Shown here in pieces: positions 1-12,600 of a stretch of DNA of 64,000 bases. Source of the DNA: Heligmosomoides polygyrus polygyrus (Eukaryota; Nematoda; Chromadorea; Rhabditida; Heligmosomidae); NCBI GenBank assembly GCA_947396885.1, contig OX377206.1:17727114-17791113 (forward strand), given 5' to 3'. The stretch's first letter is position 1, and every line of letters begins with the position of its first letter. Position numbers and translations under genes: made by a program. Under the pieces are notes generated by a model. It worked only from the letters and a program-made list of their open reading frames with translations, ran no database searches and had not been told where the DNA came from.

Positions 1-180
1 AACGAGGAAACATCAACGAAAAACGAGCATAGTATCACTATGTGATACAATTTCGTTATTTGTAAGTGTTCTGCAGCATCCAGAAGCTCAGATACGAGGA
101 GCCCGATCCAACGAATGGCAATAAATGAGAGAAACAGTGATAAGTAATTTAATTTAATATAGTTTAGGCATTTAACTTGA
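1..180. repeat. Truncated, diverged copy of the 20.3-kb hairpin element
   Basis: The stretch around 65-165 (a block reading TTCTGCAGCATCCAGAAGC followed by an A/T-rich tail with AATGAGAG and TAAGTAATTTAATTT) matches, with many substitutions, the arm of the palindromic element at 20400-20510. The copy is cut off by the window start. No coding sequence is visible in it. Confidence 0.45.
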
Positions 181-690
181 TCGTGGTATAGCGGTACAGA
201 GGTCGGTTAAGCACTCAGTATAGCTACGTCGTGATACCGGTTGGATGAGAAAAATCACTTTCGAGCAGCATATAAAAAGAAAACAAGGAGTCCGGTTTTA
301 GATCCGCTCAGGAGCCTTCATTACGCTTCTAATTGGTGCTGCTTCCAGAGGAACTGAGTTAGCCTAACCGACTAGCAATAAAACATGTTGGAAAGGAAAG
401 ACTCGTGTGATATAAAGTAGGGAAAGATATTATAAAGAAGTGGCTTAAGAGTGAAAGCACCTGGGGTTTTTATATCTTTTTGTACACAAGGTCTGGATAG
501 CTGAGTGACTTGGTTAAACATGCGAAGAAGAAACACAAAAAAATCATTTCAGAAAAAAATCATCAACTCTTGGACCATCCGTGTCCGAATTTGACCAAGT
601 TCGTCGATATATACTACATACGTCAATACAACTTCTTGTGCCGAATAGAACGGTGTTATTAAAAGCATCAAAAACTGAGATCTGGGGGAG
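181..690. other. Non-coding stretch, nothing recognised
   Basis: No ORF with recognisable protein sequence, RNA gene or clear repeat boundary was found here. It lies between a truncated hairpin-element copy and the first unit of the large 650-bp repeat family. Confidence 0.5.
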
Positions 691-1850
691 TAAGAGCTCG
701 GAGAACATTGACCGCTAAAAGTCCGCCGCCCTAAAGTGATAGCTGGGACTAAGGCAGTTTAGAAAGCTGCGATGAAGTGAGTACGTCGTCGTAAAGTACT
801 TTAAGTTTTCTGCTTGCTACCACTTTTAGGCCCTTAGCTCTCCTCGTCTTCCCGCAGGGGTCGACTCAATTCGGAAAAAACGCGTCACACAACCTGCATT
901 CTAACCTGCATTTTCCCAACGCTGTAACATTGTCCTATCATAAGCTACATTTCTGGGTTTTAGCGCTCTACTACAAGCCTACAAAACACTTTAGTCACAG
1001 TCGGAAAGGTTCGCATTTGACAGAGTTATCGTGCTTAGAACAGCGCACGCGCGTGCAAATCAGTGCAAGAACGGTCGATGTAATCCGCGCTCTTACTCAG
1101 ATTACAGTTTCCACTACTATCAGTAACACCATCCAATTTGGCATGAAAATATCTATCGGACTGTATCAAAATTGGCTAAATTCGAACTTTTTTCGGTGAT
1201 GTCATCGTTCTTCTGCCGCCGCCTTGAGCCCTCGAAGTGTCAAAAAAAAATCTATATTTCCAAAATTAGTCGAGGTCGATAACGTTCGATAGAGCTTTTT
1301 GAGTTAAACAGAATGGTACCATTGAGTTTGTCAAAAACTCAAGTGCTATCGAATAAAGGTGGAAGAAACTTCACCGCTGCCGTCCGCCGCTATAAATGGC
1401 AGATGGACCTAAGGCAATTTAGGCAATTGAGGAGTTGTGAGCATGTCGTCGTAAACTTCCTCCAGTGTTCTGCTCGTTCACGCATTTGCATACTGTTAGT
1501 TCTCTGTGCCCTACCGCAGTGGTTGACCGAACTGGGAAAAATGGTGTCACAAAAGGCTAATTTGCATTTTCGCACCGCTATAATTTATTCTCTTTATGAG
1601 CTACACCGTTGTGCTTCAGCACATTTTAAGTACCTTGCACTGTCTACAAAATCCTCGGTTAGCCGAAATTACCTGAACTTGACAGAGTTATTGCGCTCTG
1701 AACACGCCCGCGCGTGTAATTTGCGAGCGGTCATCCACCTCGATTGATAGGTTCGATCCTGTGTGCATTGCACACGGCGCACTCCAATGTCTACCCGAGA
1801 CAGATTACAGCAATTTCTGAGTACTTCGGCTAGAAATATTTGATAAAATT
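690..1850 (+). repeat. Two head-to-tail units of the ~650-bp repeat family F
   Basis: Landmark phrases recur about 655 bp apart: a block ending CCGTCCGCCGC near 715 and 1375, then CTAAGGCA, a GTCGTCGTAAA block, a CTTCCCGCAG/CCTACCGCAG block and a GACAGAGTTATCG/TTGCGCTC block. The same order appears in family F copies at 5666-6882, 32860-34310 and 44685-45519, in either orientation. ORFs here (for example 1313-1747) are not conserved between copies and are treated as chance. Confidence 0.7.
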
Positions 1851-1869
1851 GTCTAAATGCTCACTAGAC

Positions 1870-2690
1870 AAGCTGTATACGTTTGTGTGAATCTCGAGAA
1901 GGCGAATCTAAAGGTATCAACCGTTCTTAAAAACTTCAAATTATAGTAATTGTGAGCATGCGACGGTTTACGATGGACAGTTCGTCCATGCGCTGCGCAA
2001 GGAGCGCAAGTCCATATGAACTGTGTATACCAAACGATAGAGCTCGAGCTCCTGAGCTCAAATATTCTTGACTTTTCAAACGAGCAATTTTAGGCGAGTT
2101 CTACGAAAAGGACGCGAAAACCATAAAATCGCGGTTTTTGCAGCGTCCATTCAAAAGATGGGTCCGATACTGTATATGGCTGGCATTCTTGGGCCCGGAC
2201 CTGTCGTTACTATAAAAACATTCAAGACAACAAGACGAAATGCAAGCTACGTTCAACTTAGAGTAACCCGCTGTCATGTCCAGACGAATAAACAGGCACT
2301 GTAGGAGTTGAAGGAGACTGCTGGTTGGATATATCCACACTCCCGTCACCGTCTCGCGATAGAGGAGCTGTCGGAGAAATTGTTCCACCATTCCTCATTT
2401 CTCTATTAATTTGACACTTTTTCCTTCGTGACTTTTAGGTCGAGTTACATCAAAAGGACGCAAAACAGCAAAATCGCAGTTTTTGCGACATCTAGTCAAA
2501 CGACGCGTCTGGTACTGTAAACTCTGTGCTGGGTAACTGCTACGATTTGTATATTTTCTGCGAAACTTGACTACTGGATCTCAGTGCTGTCTAGTTCATT
2601 GTGCTGCCTATGCAGTGATTACTATGCGTTGCGCTGTGACCGAGTTAGGAAACAGGGAGGTGGAGTAATTGTTTCATAAGAAATAGCTTT
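1870..2690 (+). repeat. Repeat family G, degenerate copies
   Basis: Contains the phrase set 'CTCGAGAAGGCGAATCTAA', 'GTGAGCATGCGACGGTT' and two copies of an 'aggcgagtt ... aaaggacgc ... aaaatcgc' block (about 2090 and 2445). The same set follows family F at 7030-7400 and, reversed, lies at 38140-38440. It is always next to family F, so F and G may be parts of one large element. Confidence 0.5.
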
Positions 2691-3595
2691 GGTAACAATG
2701 ATGTACGCTCCATGTCTGTCCATGAATAATATGAAATGTTAGCGGTAGATATCCTTTTCGATTGCTACGAAGTAAAGCAGTTTTTAGAGTTCTATCCTGT
2801 CCAGCTTCTTCAAACGAATCGCTCGTAAATGCTCTAAGTGACGTCGTTTTATGTGAGCACCCTTCTATCATTACTGCTGATTTTAACTGATGCGGATGCC
2901 GATGCGGATGTCGACTGGAACGATCTAAATAAGCCGACCTCTTCTGCCTCTTCTGCGTCCATTAGTTTGCTAGGCATACATGGCTGAAAACAGCAATGAG
3001 TTAAATTCTCTACGAGCGGTAATAAAACGCTGTACCTTATATTTTCCAACGATGAAGAGTCAATGAGCAGGTTGGGCGTGAGCGTTCTTGGGAGCTGGTG
3101 ATTATAATTGTGTGGTATTCGAATTGTCTTGAAAATTCCAGGAACCAAGGTTCTCTTACTTTAGGCATTTTTCTAGGTGTGAAGTAAATTGAATGAACAT
3201 TTCTATGGTATCAATTGGAGATACATAATCATTTGAAACGGCGCCTTGATAAATGACTAATACGAAATGCTTCTTGCTATCCTACATCATTCTATTGATA
3301 TGTGTGTGCCGTGGAAAAAAGTGCCACGTCTATGTCCTTCTTACCAAATATCTCCTGAATATGGTTAAATACATATGCTGCCTGTTTAAGATGGCTTGTC
3401 TTACCCAAACGATAAGTTTCATGGTTTTTATCTTAGATTTGAGTCACGTTCGAAGAAGTACAACAGTAGTATTGAAAAAAGGATAATCTAATCTAATCTA
3501 ATCACAAGGGAGGCTTCTTCCAATTTTGATACAAAAGATTGAAAACAACATGTTGTATACCTCATCTTAAAAAAGAGCTTAGGGCATTTTCGGAT
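2691..3595. other. Non-coding stretch, nothing recognised
   Basis: About 900 bp without a supportable gene. A short direct repeat of TCTAA occurs near 3485-3503. Small ORFs on both strands show no domain or signal that I recognise. Confidence 0.5.
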
Positions 3596-3599
3596 ATGG

Positions 3600-4072
3600 A
3601 CAAAGCCTAATTACTTGCAGATAAGATTGCCGAGGTATTCACTGACAGTGATATCTACATTTTCGCCTTCAGCGCCGTAGGAAATGTACCTCAGTTTCCG
3701 TGGTGTGAAGCAGTATACAAACTTCTCAGTGATTCGCCATGCTCATGCTCTATAACGCCAGGTTATATTCCTGCTGCTTTTGTACGGAAGATAGCTCACA
3801 TCATTGCTGAAGTATTAGCATATTTGTATAACACTTCAATGACTTGATCAGAGGTTCCATTCAAGTGAGAACACGTAAATTACAGTTAATTCTATTGAGA
3901 AATATAGGCCTACTGGAATAACTTCATTTTTCTGTAGAAATTTGAAGAATTCGACAAAAAAACATACAGTGTTCCATTTAGAAATCAAAAAAGCTACATC
4001 TGGGAATCAGCATGAGCTTGCGCCGCATAAATCTGCAGTGTCAAATTTCTGGAATGTATAAATGACTGGGCA
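3600..4072 (+). pseudogene. CR1-like LINE reverse transcriptase fragment
   Basis: A conceptual translation across stops and frame changes gives the conserved stretch that precedes the catalytic part of CR1-group reverse transcriptases: a 'CSITPGYIPAAFVRKIAHII' segment (roughly 3730-3805), 'AEVLAYLYNTSMT', then 'YRPTGITSFFCR' around 3905-3945 and a frame-shifted 'CINDWA' near 4055-4072. In intact relatives these correspond to the 'P..I P...(K/R)K.A...A.PL...FN.S' block and the 'NYRPI.LTS' motif. Multiple stops and at least two frameshifts make it a dead fragment; no catalytic YADD box is present. The CR1 assignment comes from remembered family patterns; Jockey-type origin is less likely. Confidence 0.75.
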
Positions 4073-4239
4073 GTATACTACACAAGAAAGGGTGTTGTGG
4101 TTTTGTTTACTTCGATTTTTGAAAGGTTCTGATAGGTTTGACCACAACAAGCTACTATACAAGATTGAATGTTTAAAGCTCCATCTCCTATTAGTTTGCT
4201 GAATAAAGGACTATCTCTATAGGAAGGAGTTTCCCGGTC

Positions 4240-4560
4240 AAATTCGCTCACAGCCTCTCCTTTATTAACTCTTAATTCGGAAGGCGGGTCTTCTGAACTT
4301 CCGGATCCAGAACATGGGCCCTCTACGTCGCGCAGCAAGCGTACTGGTTCTGAATAATGTGTCACCGACGTCTGCCGTTAGCATGGGATGCCCACGAAGG
4401 ATGTGGTGGAGAAGGGCAGTAAGCGAACCTCAAGGGTTTACCAAGAGAGCGAACAGGAAGGAAAGGAACAACCTGGAGAAGGGGCCAGGACGGAAAAACC
4501 AGCAAGAAGAGACCAGTAGGGGTTAAAAGTGGAAACAAAAAATGGGCAGGAGTTGGGAGC
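4240..4560 (+). repeat. Repeat family H (42-bp-unit related) copy
   Basis: Runs parallel to 63640-63960: the blocks 'GGGTCTTCTGA', 'GGATCCAGAA', 'CTACGTCGCGCA', 'GTGTCACCGACGTC' and a purine-rich tail 'AGGAAAGGAACAACCTGGAG' occur in the same order. No protein-coding role is evident; reading frames are open only locally. Confidence 0.7.
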
Positions 4561-4863
4561 AGGAGGGTGGGGGAACTAAAGAGGGAAGGGAATACCAGTA
4601 AAGGCGGACCAGCAATTAGATCCAGTAAAAGAAACGAGTGATGGGGAACCTGGCTTCGGAAGTGATGTCAACGATACCCGAAAACACTAGATGTTGAGCA
4701 TGAGAACGGTTGCGGAAGAGCAACCTGAGGGACGGAAGTACTGCGCAGAGAAAAGCAATGGACGGTCCGGAGAGAATGTGTATGATGAAGGTACCGAGGT
4801 GGAGAACGGCTTGATGCCGATAAAACACGCAGCAGGTCCTAGATGTTAGCGAATTTTAAGTTT

Positions 4864-5063
4864 NNNNNNNNNNNNNNNNNNNNNNNNNNNNNNNNNNNNN
4901 NNNNNNNNNNNNNNNNNNNNNNNNNNNNNNNNNNNNNNNNNNNNNNNNNNNNNNNNNNNNNNNNNNNNNNNNNNNNNNNNNNNNNNNNNNNNNNNNNNNN
5001 NNNNNNNNNNNNNNNNNNNNNNNNNNNNNNNNNNNNNNNNNNNNNNNNNNNNNNNNNNNNNNN
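4864..5063. other. Assembly gap (200 N)
   Basis: Exactly 200 N. The two other gaps in the window have the same length, so this is a scaffolding placeholder rather than a measured distance. Confidence 0.99.
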
Positions 5064-5069
5064 CCAATA

Positions 5070-5400
5070 CTTAATTTTAATTATTTTTCTGCAGATTAAG
5101 CACTTCGGATTGGGACTCTCATTATCTGTTTCTCGCCACGTAGAGCACGCGCACTTCAGAAAATAAATCGTATACATGCGATAGAGGGTGCATGGGCTTC
5201 TTAGGAGCCGTGAAGATTCTCCCCTACCATATCCCGCTGCACTAATCTATATAGTAGAACCATTTTTTACTGAAAGTAAAAGTTATTAAATCTAAGAGGC
5301 CTAAAGAAGAAAGAGGAAGATTGGGGTTATTCTATTCTCGGGGTTTGGGGGCGCTCCAACCAGACGTTTGGCGGCCGCCGCTAGGCCGCTGAACGTTTGG
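5070..5400 (+). mobile_element. Helitron-like 3' end, degenerate
   Basis: This block parallels 59400-59670: 'ATAAATCG', 'GCGATAGAGGGTG', 'GGCTTC.TAGGAGC', then a G-rich hairpin remnant, then inverted arms CCAGACGTT (5360-5368) and AACGTTTGG (5392-5400) around an apex containing CGCTAGGCC. The better-preserved relative has a perfect GGGGGC-GAA-GCCCCC hairpin before the second hairpin, an arrangement expected for rolling-circle transposon 3' ends. This copy has lost the first hairpin. Helitron origin is inference. Confidence 0.45.
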
Positions 5401-7130
5401 TAATGTTAGTAATATATACAACTTTAGATCGCAGCATTTTCGCAATCCATGGCCAAAAATGTCTGGAGCAGGCTCTTTGCGATTGGAGCAGCTTATTTTC
5501 AATGATATGCATGTTTTCGGAGTATCTCAAGCAAGGCGTAAAGTGCGTGCCAGGAATCTGAGAGACAGTCGTGAACAGTGCATATACGATTGAATCTAAC
5601 AATCGAGTGGGCTCGACAGCTTGTAGAGTGAGCATTGATGGAGTTTTATTAGAAATTCTCAACTGCCCTACTCACGAATTGCTGCATTATGTTACGGCAA
5701 GTCTTTGGAGTGCGCCGTGCACAATACATATAGGATCGAACCTATCAATCGAGTGGGAGCGGGCGCTCGCAAATTGCACGCGCGCTGTGTTCGCGATGAT
5801 TGTAAAAATCTTTCCAACTGCGGCTTGCACATTTTGTAGGCAGTAAAAAGCTCAAGAAGCGCGCTAAAACTCAGCGACGTAGCTTATGATTGGGCAAAGT
5901 TATAGCGGTGCGAAAATGCAGGTTAGCCTTGTGTCACACGATTTTTTCTGATTTTAATTGAGCGCTGCGGGAACACGCGGAGTGTTAACGGCCTAAAGGT
6001 GCGCAGGCGACTAGCACATTTGAAGTACTTTACGAAGACGTGCTCATTGTTCCGCAGCTTCCTAAAATTTATTAGCTCCAGCTGCCATTCTAGGGCGGTG
6101 GACTTTTGGCCGTTGATGTTCTCCCCGCTCTTATTTGCCCAGATTACCGTTCTCGCTACTCTAAGTAACGCCATTCCTTCAGCACGGAAATCTCTATCGA
6201 ACGCTATCAAACTTGGCCCGGTTCAAAAATATCGAATTTCGATGACGTCATTTTTTCTCTGCCGCTGCCTTGAGTGGCCTCGCCTTCGATGCGAAATTGT
6301 CAGAAATCGATGTTCCCAGAATTGGTCGGAAATGGTACCGTTTGATAGAGCTTTCCGAGCTAAGCAGAACGGTACCATTGCGAGTGTCCAAAACTCAAAC
6401 TTGGGCGAGTAAGTACAGAAGAAACTTCACAGCTGCCGTCCGCCGCTCAAAAATGGCAGATTGAGCTAAGGCAGTCTAGGCAACTGGGGAGTTGTGAATA
6501 TGTCATCGTAAAGTGCCTTTAGGATTCTGCTCACACACACACACATTTGCATGCCGTTGGCTCGCTGCATCTTCCCGCAGTGGTCGACCAAAATTGAAAA
6601 AAATTGGGTCGCACAAGCTTCACCTGCATATTCGCATCGCTGTAACTTAGTCTCTTCATGAACTACACCGCTGTGCTTCAGTGTGCTTTAACAGCCTTGT
6701 GCTGCCTACAAAATCCTCGAGCCGGAAAGATTCGCACCATAGTTATCGCGCTCCGAACACGCCCGCGCGTGCAATTTGTGAGCGGTCGCGCTCTCTCTAT
6801 TGATAAGTTCGATCCCATATGCATTGTGCAGGGCGCACTCCAAAGTTTCACCGGTACAGAGTACAGCAATTACTGAGTAGGGCTACCTATATATCCTATA
6901 TGCATTGAAAACATGCAAGTCCTGGAGAATAAGTTCCTCCAATCGCAAAGAGCTGCTCTAACCATTGTTAACCACCCAATTCGAAAATGCGGTGGTCTGG
7001 TAAAGTTGTATGTATGTCTGTGTAGATCTCGAAGAGGCGAATCTAACGGTACCAACCGCTTCTCAACCAAATAAAACAACATTAAATTAGAGGAATTGTG
7101 AGCATGCAACGGTTTTGATGGGTTGTGACC
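5400..7130. repeat. Large palindromic block of repeat families G-F-F'-G'
   Basis: The left half (5400-6220) is family G then F in reverse orientation and the right half (6240-7130) is F then G forward. The arms start ~5666 (CCCTACT...) and end ~6882 (...AGTAGGG) for F, with flanking G sequence also inverted. The centre, around 6150-6260, holds GATGACGTCAT. A second F palindrome lies at 44685-45519. No transposase ORF is visible, so this is a foldback-type repeat of unknown class. Confidence 0.65.
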
Positions 7131-7139
7131 GACAATTCG

Positions 7140-7937
7140 TCCGCGACCGCCCTTCGAAATGGAGCGCAAGTTTTCAATTTCGAACATTTTCATGGCTCCA
7201 TATGAACAGTGTATACTGCACGATAGAGCGCGACCTTCTAGACTCAAATGTATCCTTGGTCTTCGAAATGAACGAATTTGAGGCGAGTTATAAAGACACA
7301 AAACCGGGAAAATACGGCTTTTTTGAGATTTGATCAAAAGATTGGACCACAACTGTACTGCACAGCTTTTTGGCATAGAACAGGCAATTGCATTCAACCG
7401 TTTCATTGAAAAGGAATTGTACCAAACAAGAGCAATGTTGTGTTCGTTGTTCTATGACGCCACTTCCCCATTTCCGTCCTTCGAAGAATAACAGATACCT
7501 AAATTGCATTAGGTGAAAACGGTAGCCAACCGGATACAAAATTTTCAGTTTCTATGCTTATTTATTCTTTTTTTAAACTTGTGAAAATTCGTTATTTCTA
7601 ACTATTCATTAGCGAAACCTAAGCAATTCAACACATAAAATATTAATTCATATCGGATGTTTCCACCGTGTTTTACTTTCAATTTCAATTAGTCTTAACT
7701 ACGACCAATTCTAGTTACTTCAGTAATGGTAAAAACTATTACACCTGACGTATCACTACAAAACGCATCGGTAACAATCTTTATGGATGTGAGGACAATT
7801 AGAGCTCATGAATGGTCGGAAGGCATACTTGTCGTTGTGTACACGGCGAAAATTCTTCCCTCAAGCTTTCCAAGAAGGTTGCGAAAATGAAGCGAACAGT
7901 AACACATATATAACACTTAGAGATATATACCATTTTC
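7140..7937. other. Family G tail then A/T-rich DNA without a gene
   Basis: Up to ~7400 this continues repeat family G; 7400-7937 is A/T-rich and no gene, RNA or repeat with clear borders was found. Confidence 0.45.
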
Positions 7938-9102
7938 AGGTTGAATTGGACAATTTTCAAATAAAATTGGACACTTTTCACGTCAAATTGGACACTCTTC
8001 TAAGCTCGCCTAAGACTTTTGAAGCCAAAGAGAGCTCTTCTGAATTGAAATAACCTTCATACAGGTTCAACTACAAACTCAATAAAAATGTGAGAAAAAA
8101 ATTTTGTTCAAAATTTAGAATAACTTTTTTTGAATTTTTTTTTTACTTTAGCTGCCCGAATGAGTGTAAGAATTTTACAAAAATTTCAATATTGCAGAAA
8201 AACAACAACTTAAATTCTGTTTGAAAGCGCAGCAAAACCGCAACCATACAGTGCACTAAAAGGCCAGATTGCGCCATGCACTCGAAGAGCTCGCCGCGAC
8301 ATTTATTTGATTGATAGTGTAAATGCTATTTACATGGTACAACGAGGTATGTGCGTTCTTAACAGTTGTACTTGTTGCAATATCTATAGTTTCTTTGTTT
8401 AAGAAAAATTTTAATATGATTTGTTTAAACCTTTAATTCACTTAACCAATGAGTGAACTCTATGCTTGAAATTTTTTAAAATTCTAATTTTTCGTGGAAA
8501 ATTCAACTTAATAGTGGAAAAATAAAGCTTAAAGTTATTTTCTAAAAACTGACTATGTTGAAGTGCTTTTCCTTAATATTATAACCACCTTTATTTGAGT
8601 AACGTCTTATGTATCTTTTTTGTTCAGTTGAAACATGAAATGGAAAAGGAGAATACTGCTTGCGTTGATTTATATTGTGTATATGTTGATTATATTTGTA
8701 TGTTGATTTATACATATCTGTAGACAATGTAAAAAGTACATATCCCACCTTGTTGTTCCGTGTAAACAACATTTACACTATCAATCAAATAAAAGTCGCA
8801 ACGAGCTTTTCGAGTGCATGGCCCAATCTGGTCTTTTAGTGCACTATATGGTTGCAGCTTTGCTGCGCTTTAAAACAAAATTTAATTTGTTATTTTTTCC
8901 AATAGTAAACATTTGATAAAATTCTTACATTCATTCTGGCAGCAAAAGTTTAGAAAATCGAAAAAAAAAGTTGTTCTGAATTTTCCTTAAACAAAGTTTT
9001 TTCTAACATTCTTATTGTGTTTGTAGTTCAACCTGTATGAAAATTGTTTCAATTCAGAAGAGTTCTCTTTGATTTCAAAAGTCTTAGGGGAGCTTAGAAG
9101 AG
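7938..9102. mobile_element. Foldback element A with ~320-bp inverted arms and 21-bp repeats at one end
   Basis: Arms 7994-8335 and 8762-9102 are inverted copies at roughly 80 percent by eye: the left reads TCTTCTAAGCTC... TTGATTGATAGTGTAAATG and the right is its reverse complement. Just outside the left arm (7938-8000) are three 21-bp units of the form AATTGGACANTTTTCA, translating to a 7-residue period by chance of length. A diverged relative is at 13640-14440. The interior (8336-8761) has no transposase, so it is non-autonomous. Target-site duplication was not resolved. Confidence 0.7.
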
Positions 9103-9610
9103 ACCTAAAAATTATATATATCACAAAATGGCGGGAACTTTCGCAACAACCTAACAAATACATATTCGACTGTGTGATCCCCTATTTTGAGCAAGGATCT
9201 CCAGTATTTTAAGGTGCTCTACTTTCTAGTTCAAAGTGCCTTGAGCCATTGTTTTACAGCTGTTTAGGGATACTTTATAGGGGTTTTTTGGGATGACTTT
9301 ACACCTAAACATCATTCTGACTTCGCGTCTCTAAGATTCAAAGAGAGATTGAAGCTCCATGGCACAAGAATCGGGCTTTTTCAGCTGTTATGGAAAGTGG
9401 CCTAACCTCTCCATCTTTAGCAGTCGTCTTTTTGTTTGGAATGCATTTAAAACTACATGTTTTTCTCCACGTAAGTATATCAAAAGCTCCTAGGAATCCG
9501 TAGAGTAGAAGTGCAAGGCGAGACTATTCAGGGCACTAGAACAATGAACTTCCATCTGACCTAATATCCTTTCATGCGTATGTATTCTGCGGAAATTTTA
9601 GGATTCGTAA

Positions 9611-9694
9611 TGGCTTAAATATCTACTTGTAACTGTATTGGCTTAAATATCTACTTGTAACTGTAATGGTTTAAATATCTACTTGTAATTGAAT
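9611..9694 (+). repeat. 28-bp tandem repeat, three copies
   Basis: Three near-identical 28-bp units beginning TGGCTTAAATATCTACTTG. On the minus strand the last unit supplies the TAA stop (9671-9673) of the serine protease gene, so the array forms the start of that gene's 3' UTR. Confidence 0.85.
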
Positions 9695-12600
9695 ATAGCA
9701 CTGAAATTGCAGCCTTCTACCTGTCTTGTCGCATATCCAACGAAGAAGACGACGCACGTCAGCAAAGTGATCTGTATACGCTGAAATGATATTGTTTTAG
9801 CTAATGAATTAGAGTGCATGGTTGAACACAACCGAATTATGCGTCATCAAACAAAACGGTGTGTTTCAGAATTCGAGTTATTTTTTAGTAAATGAAAAGT
9901 AATGAAAACTTACGCCCCTTCACCTTATCTGGCGCATCGCAAGGAAGCCTTCCATCTGGCAGTTTCTGACCAGATGACAAAGTTCCTATGATTGTATATC
10001 TGCCATTTGCATCCTTTTGGAAAAGTGGACTACCGCTATCACCCTAAACATAATAGAATAAAACGGGTTGATTTTCACAAAAAAGCTGAATTTGGTAGGG
10101 TGCTATTGATTACTCCGTGAAAAATCAAAAATATTATATTTGGTGTCCCAAAAATCTTGTTGTTCACTGTTCATAACATTGCTGAGAGTCAAGCAACTAA
10201 AATCGTTTAAAGTGAATAAAAATGCTTGAAATATAAAAGCTGAGATTTAGGTTAACCTTAGCGATGGTGCATTCAAACGAACAAGTAAAAAATAGAAACG
10301 TTATGTACTACAATCAAATTGTAGATGGGATTGATTACATGGGATCAACTTGCTTGTCGCCTATCTCTAAATTGATCCTATCACAGTTTCCTCCTTGAAA
10401 TATGATATGGACGCGTGTTGTGCAGTCGGAGGAGGAGCCGGCTGTCTCGTGCACCCGATACCAAATTCGTGGATCGGGTTTTCCGCCCTGGCTAAATAAG
10501 CCTTCCATCCCGCCGAGTCGGTGAAGTAGTACCAAACTTGTCTAGGAAGGATAAAACGCCCACTTGTTCATCGGCTGGCCAAGTCATTGTATAGCCAAAT
10601 ACGCATTCAGGTCGCCTCCACGACATCCCCTAGAAGTGGAATGCGTGGGGCATCTTAAAAAGCGAGTAACGCCGTCCTTTAGCCTTTATTTGGTATGACA
10701 CAGCTATATCGTTCTTACTTATGAGGCCATAACTGAAGCTGAAACTGAAACGAGTTAATTTATCACAATTTTCAAACATGCATGCAGTCCAATCAAACAC
10801 TTTTACAATTTAAAAATGGAAAAATCCTCGCAATCTCGATGGACACGAAACTTCAATTCTTTCTCCTTCTCCAGCGTCGCAGATCAGTTTACGATATATT
10901 GGTGACTGTTACGGCTGGACAATCATTTGTGGTGATTTAGAAAAACGTCTCCGTTGTCGGCGAGTTGGAAGTCGATGACCCCTCTCCCGGTGGTCTCCCG
11001 CCTTGGTAACTCAAATTGAGGAACGATGGAAAGAGAGGCGCAAACACGGCCGATGAGAAGATCTAGAAGCGGTCATTGAGGCCATATGTTCCGTTCCAGC
11101 CTCTGATGCCTCTCCCTGCCATCAGCAGCTCGCCATTTGTTCTTCTCCTTCTTCTCTTTCTTCTTCTTCTTCTTCTTCTTCTTCTTCTTCTTCTTCTTTA
11201 TCTTTATCTTCTTCAGCTTCTTCAGCGTTTGTCCCGCTTCGTCGCGGGGTCCTCTCTTCTGGTGTCGTGACGCCACCTTTCCCGATCCTGCGCTAGATCA
11301 GGGTGGACGGCAGTTACTTTCATGTCCATGTGTAACGTATCCGACCAACGCTGCTTCGGACGTCTACTAGCCCGCTTTCCTGACAACTCCAACTCAAAGC
11401 CTATCTTGCGGACGCTATTTTCTTTCCAACGCAGAACGTGACCGTACCATCGTAAGCGAGCTTCGCGCATCTTGTCCGCTATCGGCGCCGAGAAACACGC
11501 GATTTCTTCTCTCAAACCTTCGCTTTCACATCGTCCGTCCACAGCCATGTCTGCTTATCGACCTTGCGTCGCCCAGGCTTCGTTATGCCGAGTTCCAACC
11601 TTGCAGCTTGGCGTATCGCGTCGGTTGCTTTCTTCCAAGTTTCGTCGACAGTCGTGACTGTCGGTAACCGTACGCGAGAAATCACAGCTGCTTCCTTCTC
11701 TCTCATTCGCCACCACTTGAATCTTGCAGCACCGCATCGCTCAACCTGCTGCACCCTTGGAGGTGTAATCTTTAAAATGCAGACCAACGGTCGATGCTGT
11801 GGGGCGACCGTTTCATACGGCACGATCTTCGCCTCTGCGACAATGCTTCGGTCGCGATCCTTCACAAGGACGAAATCTATCTGAGACTTGCAGCTTCCAC
11901 TATAATATGAGATAAGGTGGGCGTCGCGTTTTCGAAAAACGGTGTTCACAGTGGTGAGGTTATGCGATTCCGCATACTCAAGAATGCGCTCACCATCGGC
12001 GTTACGTGATCCGTATCCGAAACCACCATGACAGCTGTACTCGTCTTTCGTAGCACCTACGTGCCCATTAAGGTCACCAGCGACTATGATGACATCTTTC
12101 GACGGTACCTCTGCTGTCTTCTCATCCAGCAGGTTCCAAAACTCATCCTTGGCTTGATCGGAGCAGCCAGTCTGCGGAGCATAAGCAGAGAAGAAGTGGT
12201 AGAGTCGCTCCTTAGCGGGGACAACGATCTTCATCAATCGATCGTCAAAGCGCTCAACGCTTACAATCGAGTCACGAAATCGTTCGGAGACGATTATTCC
12301 GACACCACTAGTGGTCCTGGGACTTCCACATAGAACGGCCTTGAAGCCACGTCCTATGTCCCTTGACTTGCGGAAGGACCACCTCGTCAGCGTTGCTACG
12401 CAGGTCCTGCTTACGTTACGGGACTTTCGGACTAGCTCAGTTGCCCGCCGATGCTGTCCCGTCTCGCATTCTTCTCACACTCGCCGCGCTTTCTGAGTGC
12501 GCGTCAGCTCCCGCGCACGCCGTAGCACAATCTCGAAAACTATGAGACATCAAGCACTATGTGATGTGAGTCACTATGTGGTGGGTTTTCGTAGGCCAGC

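Noticed and set aside
4839..5177. ORFs consisting mostly of X
   Set aside because: They run through the N gap; the same applies at 27.7-28.1 and 61.5-62.0 kb.
11076..11276. Low-complexity ORFs (poly-Leu, poly-Lys, poly-Phe)
   Set aside because: They translate the TTC/GAA tail of an RTE element.
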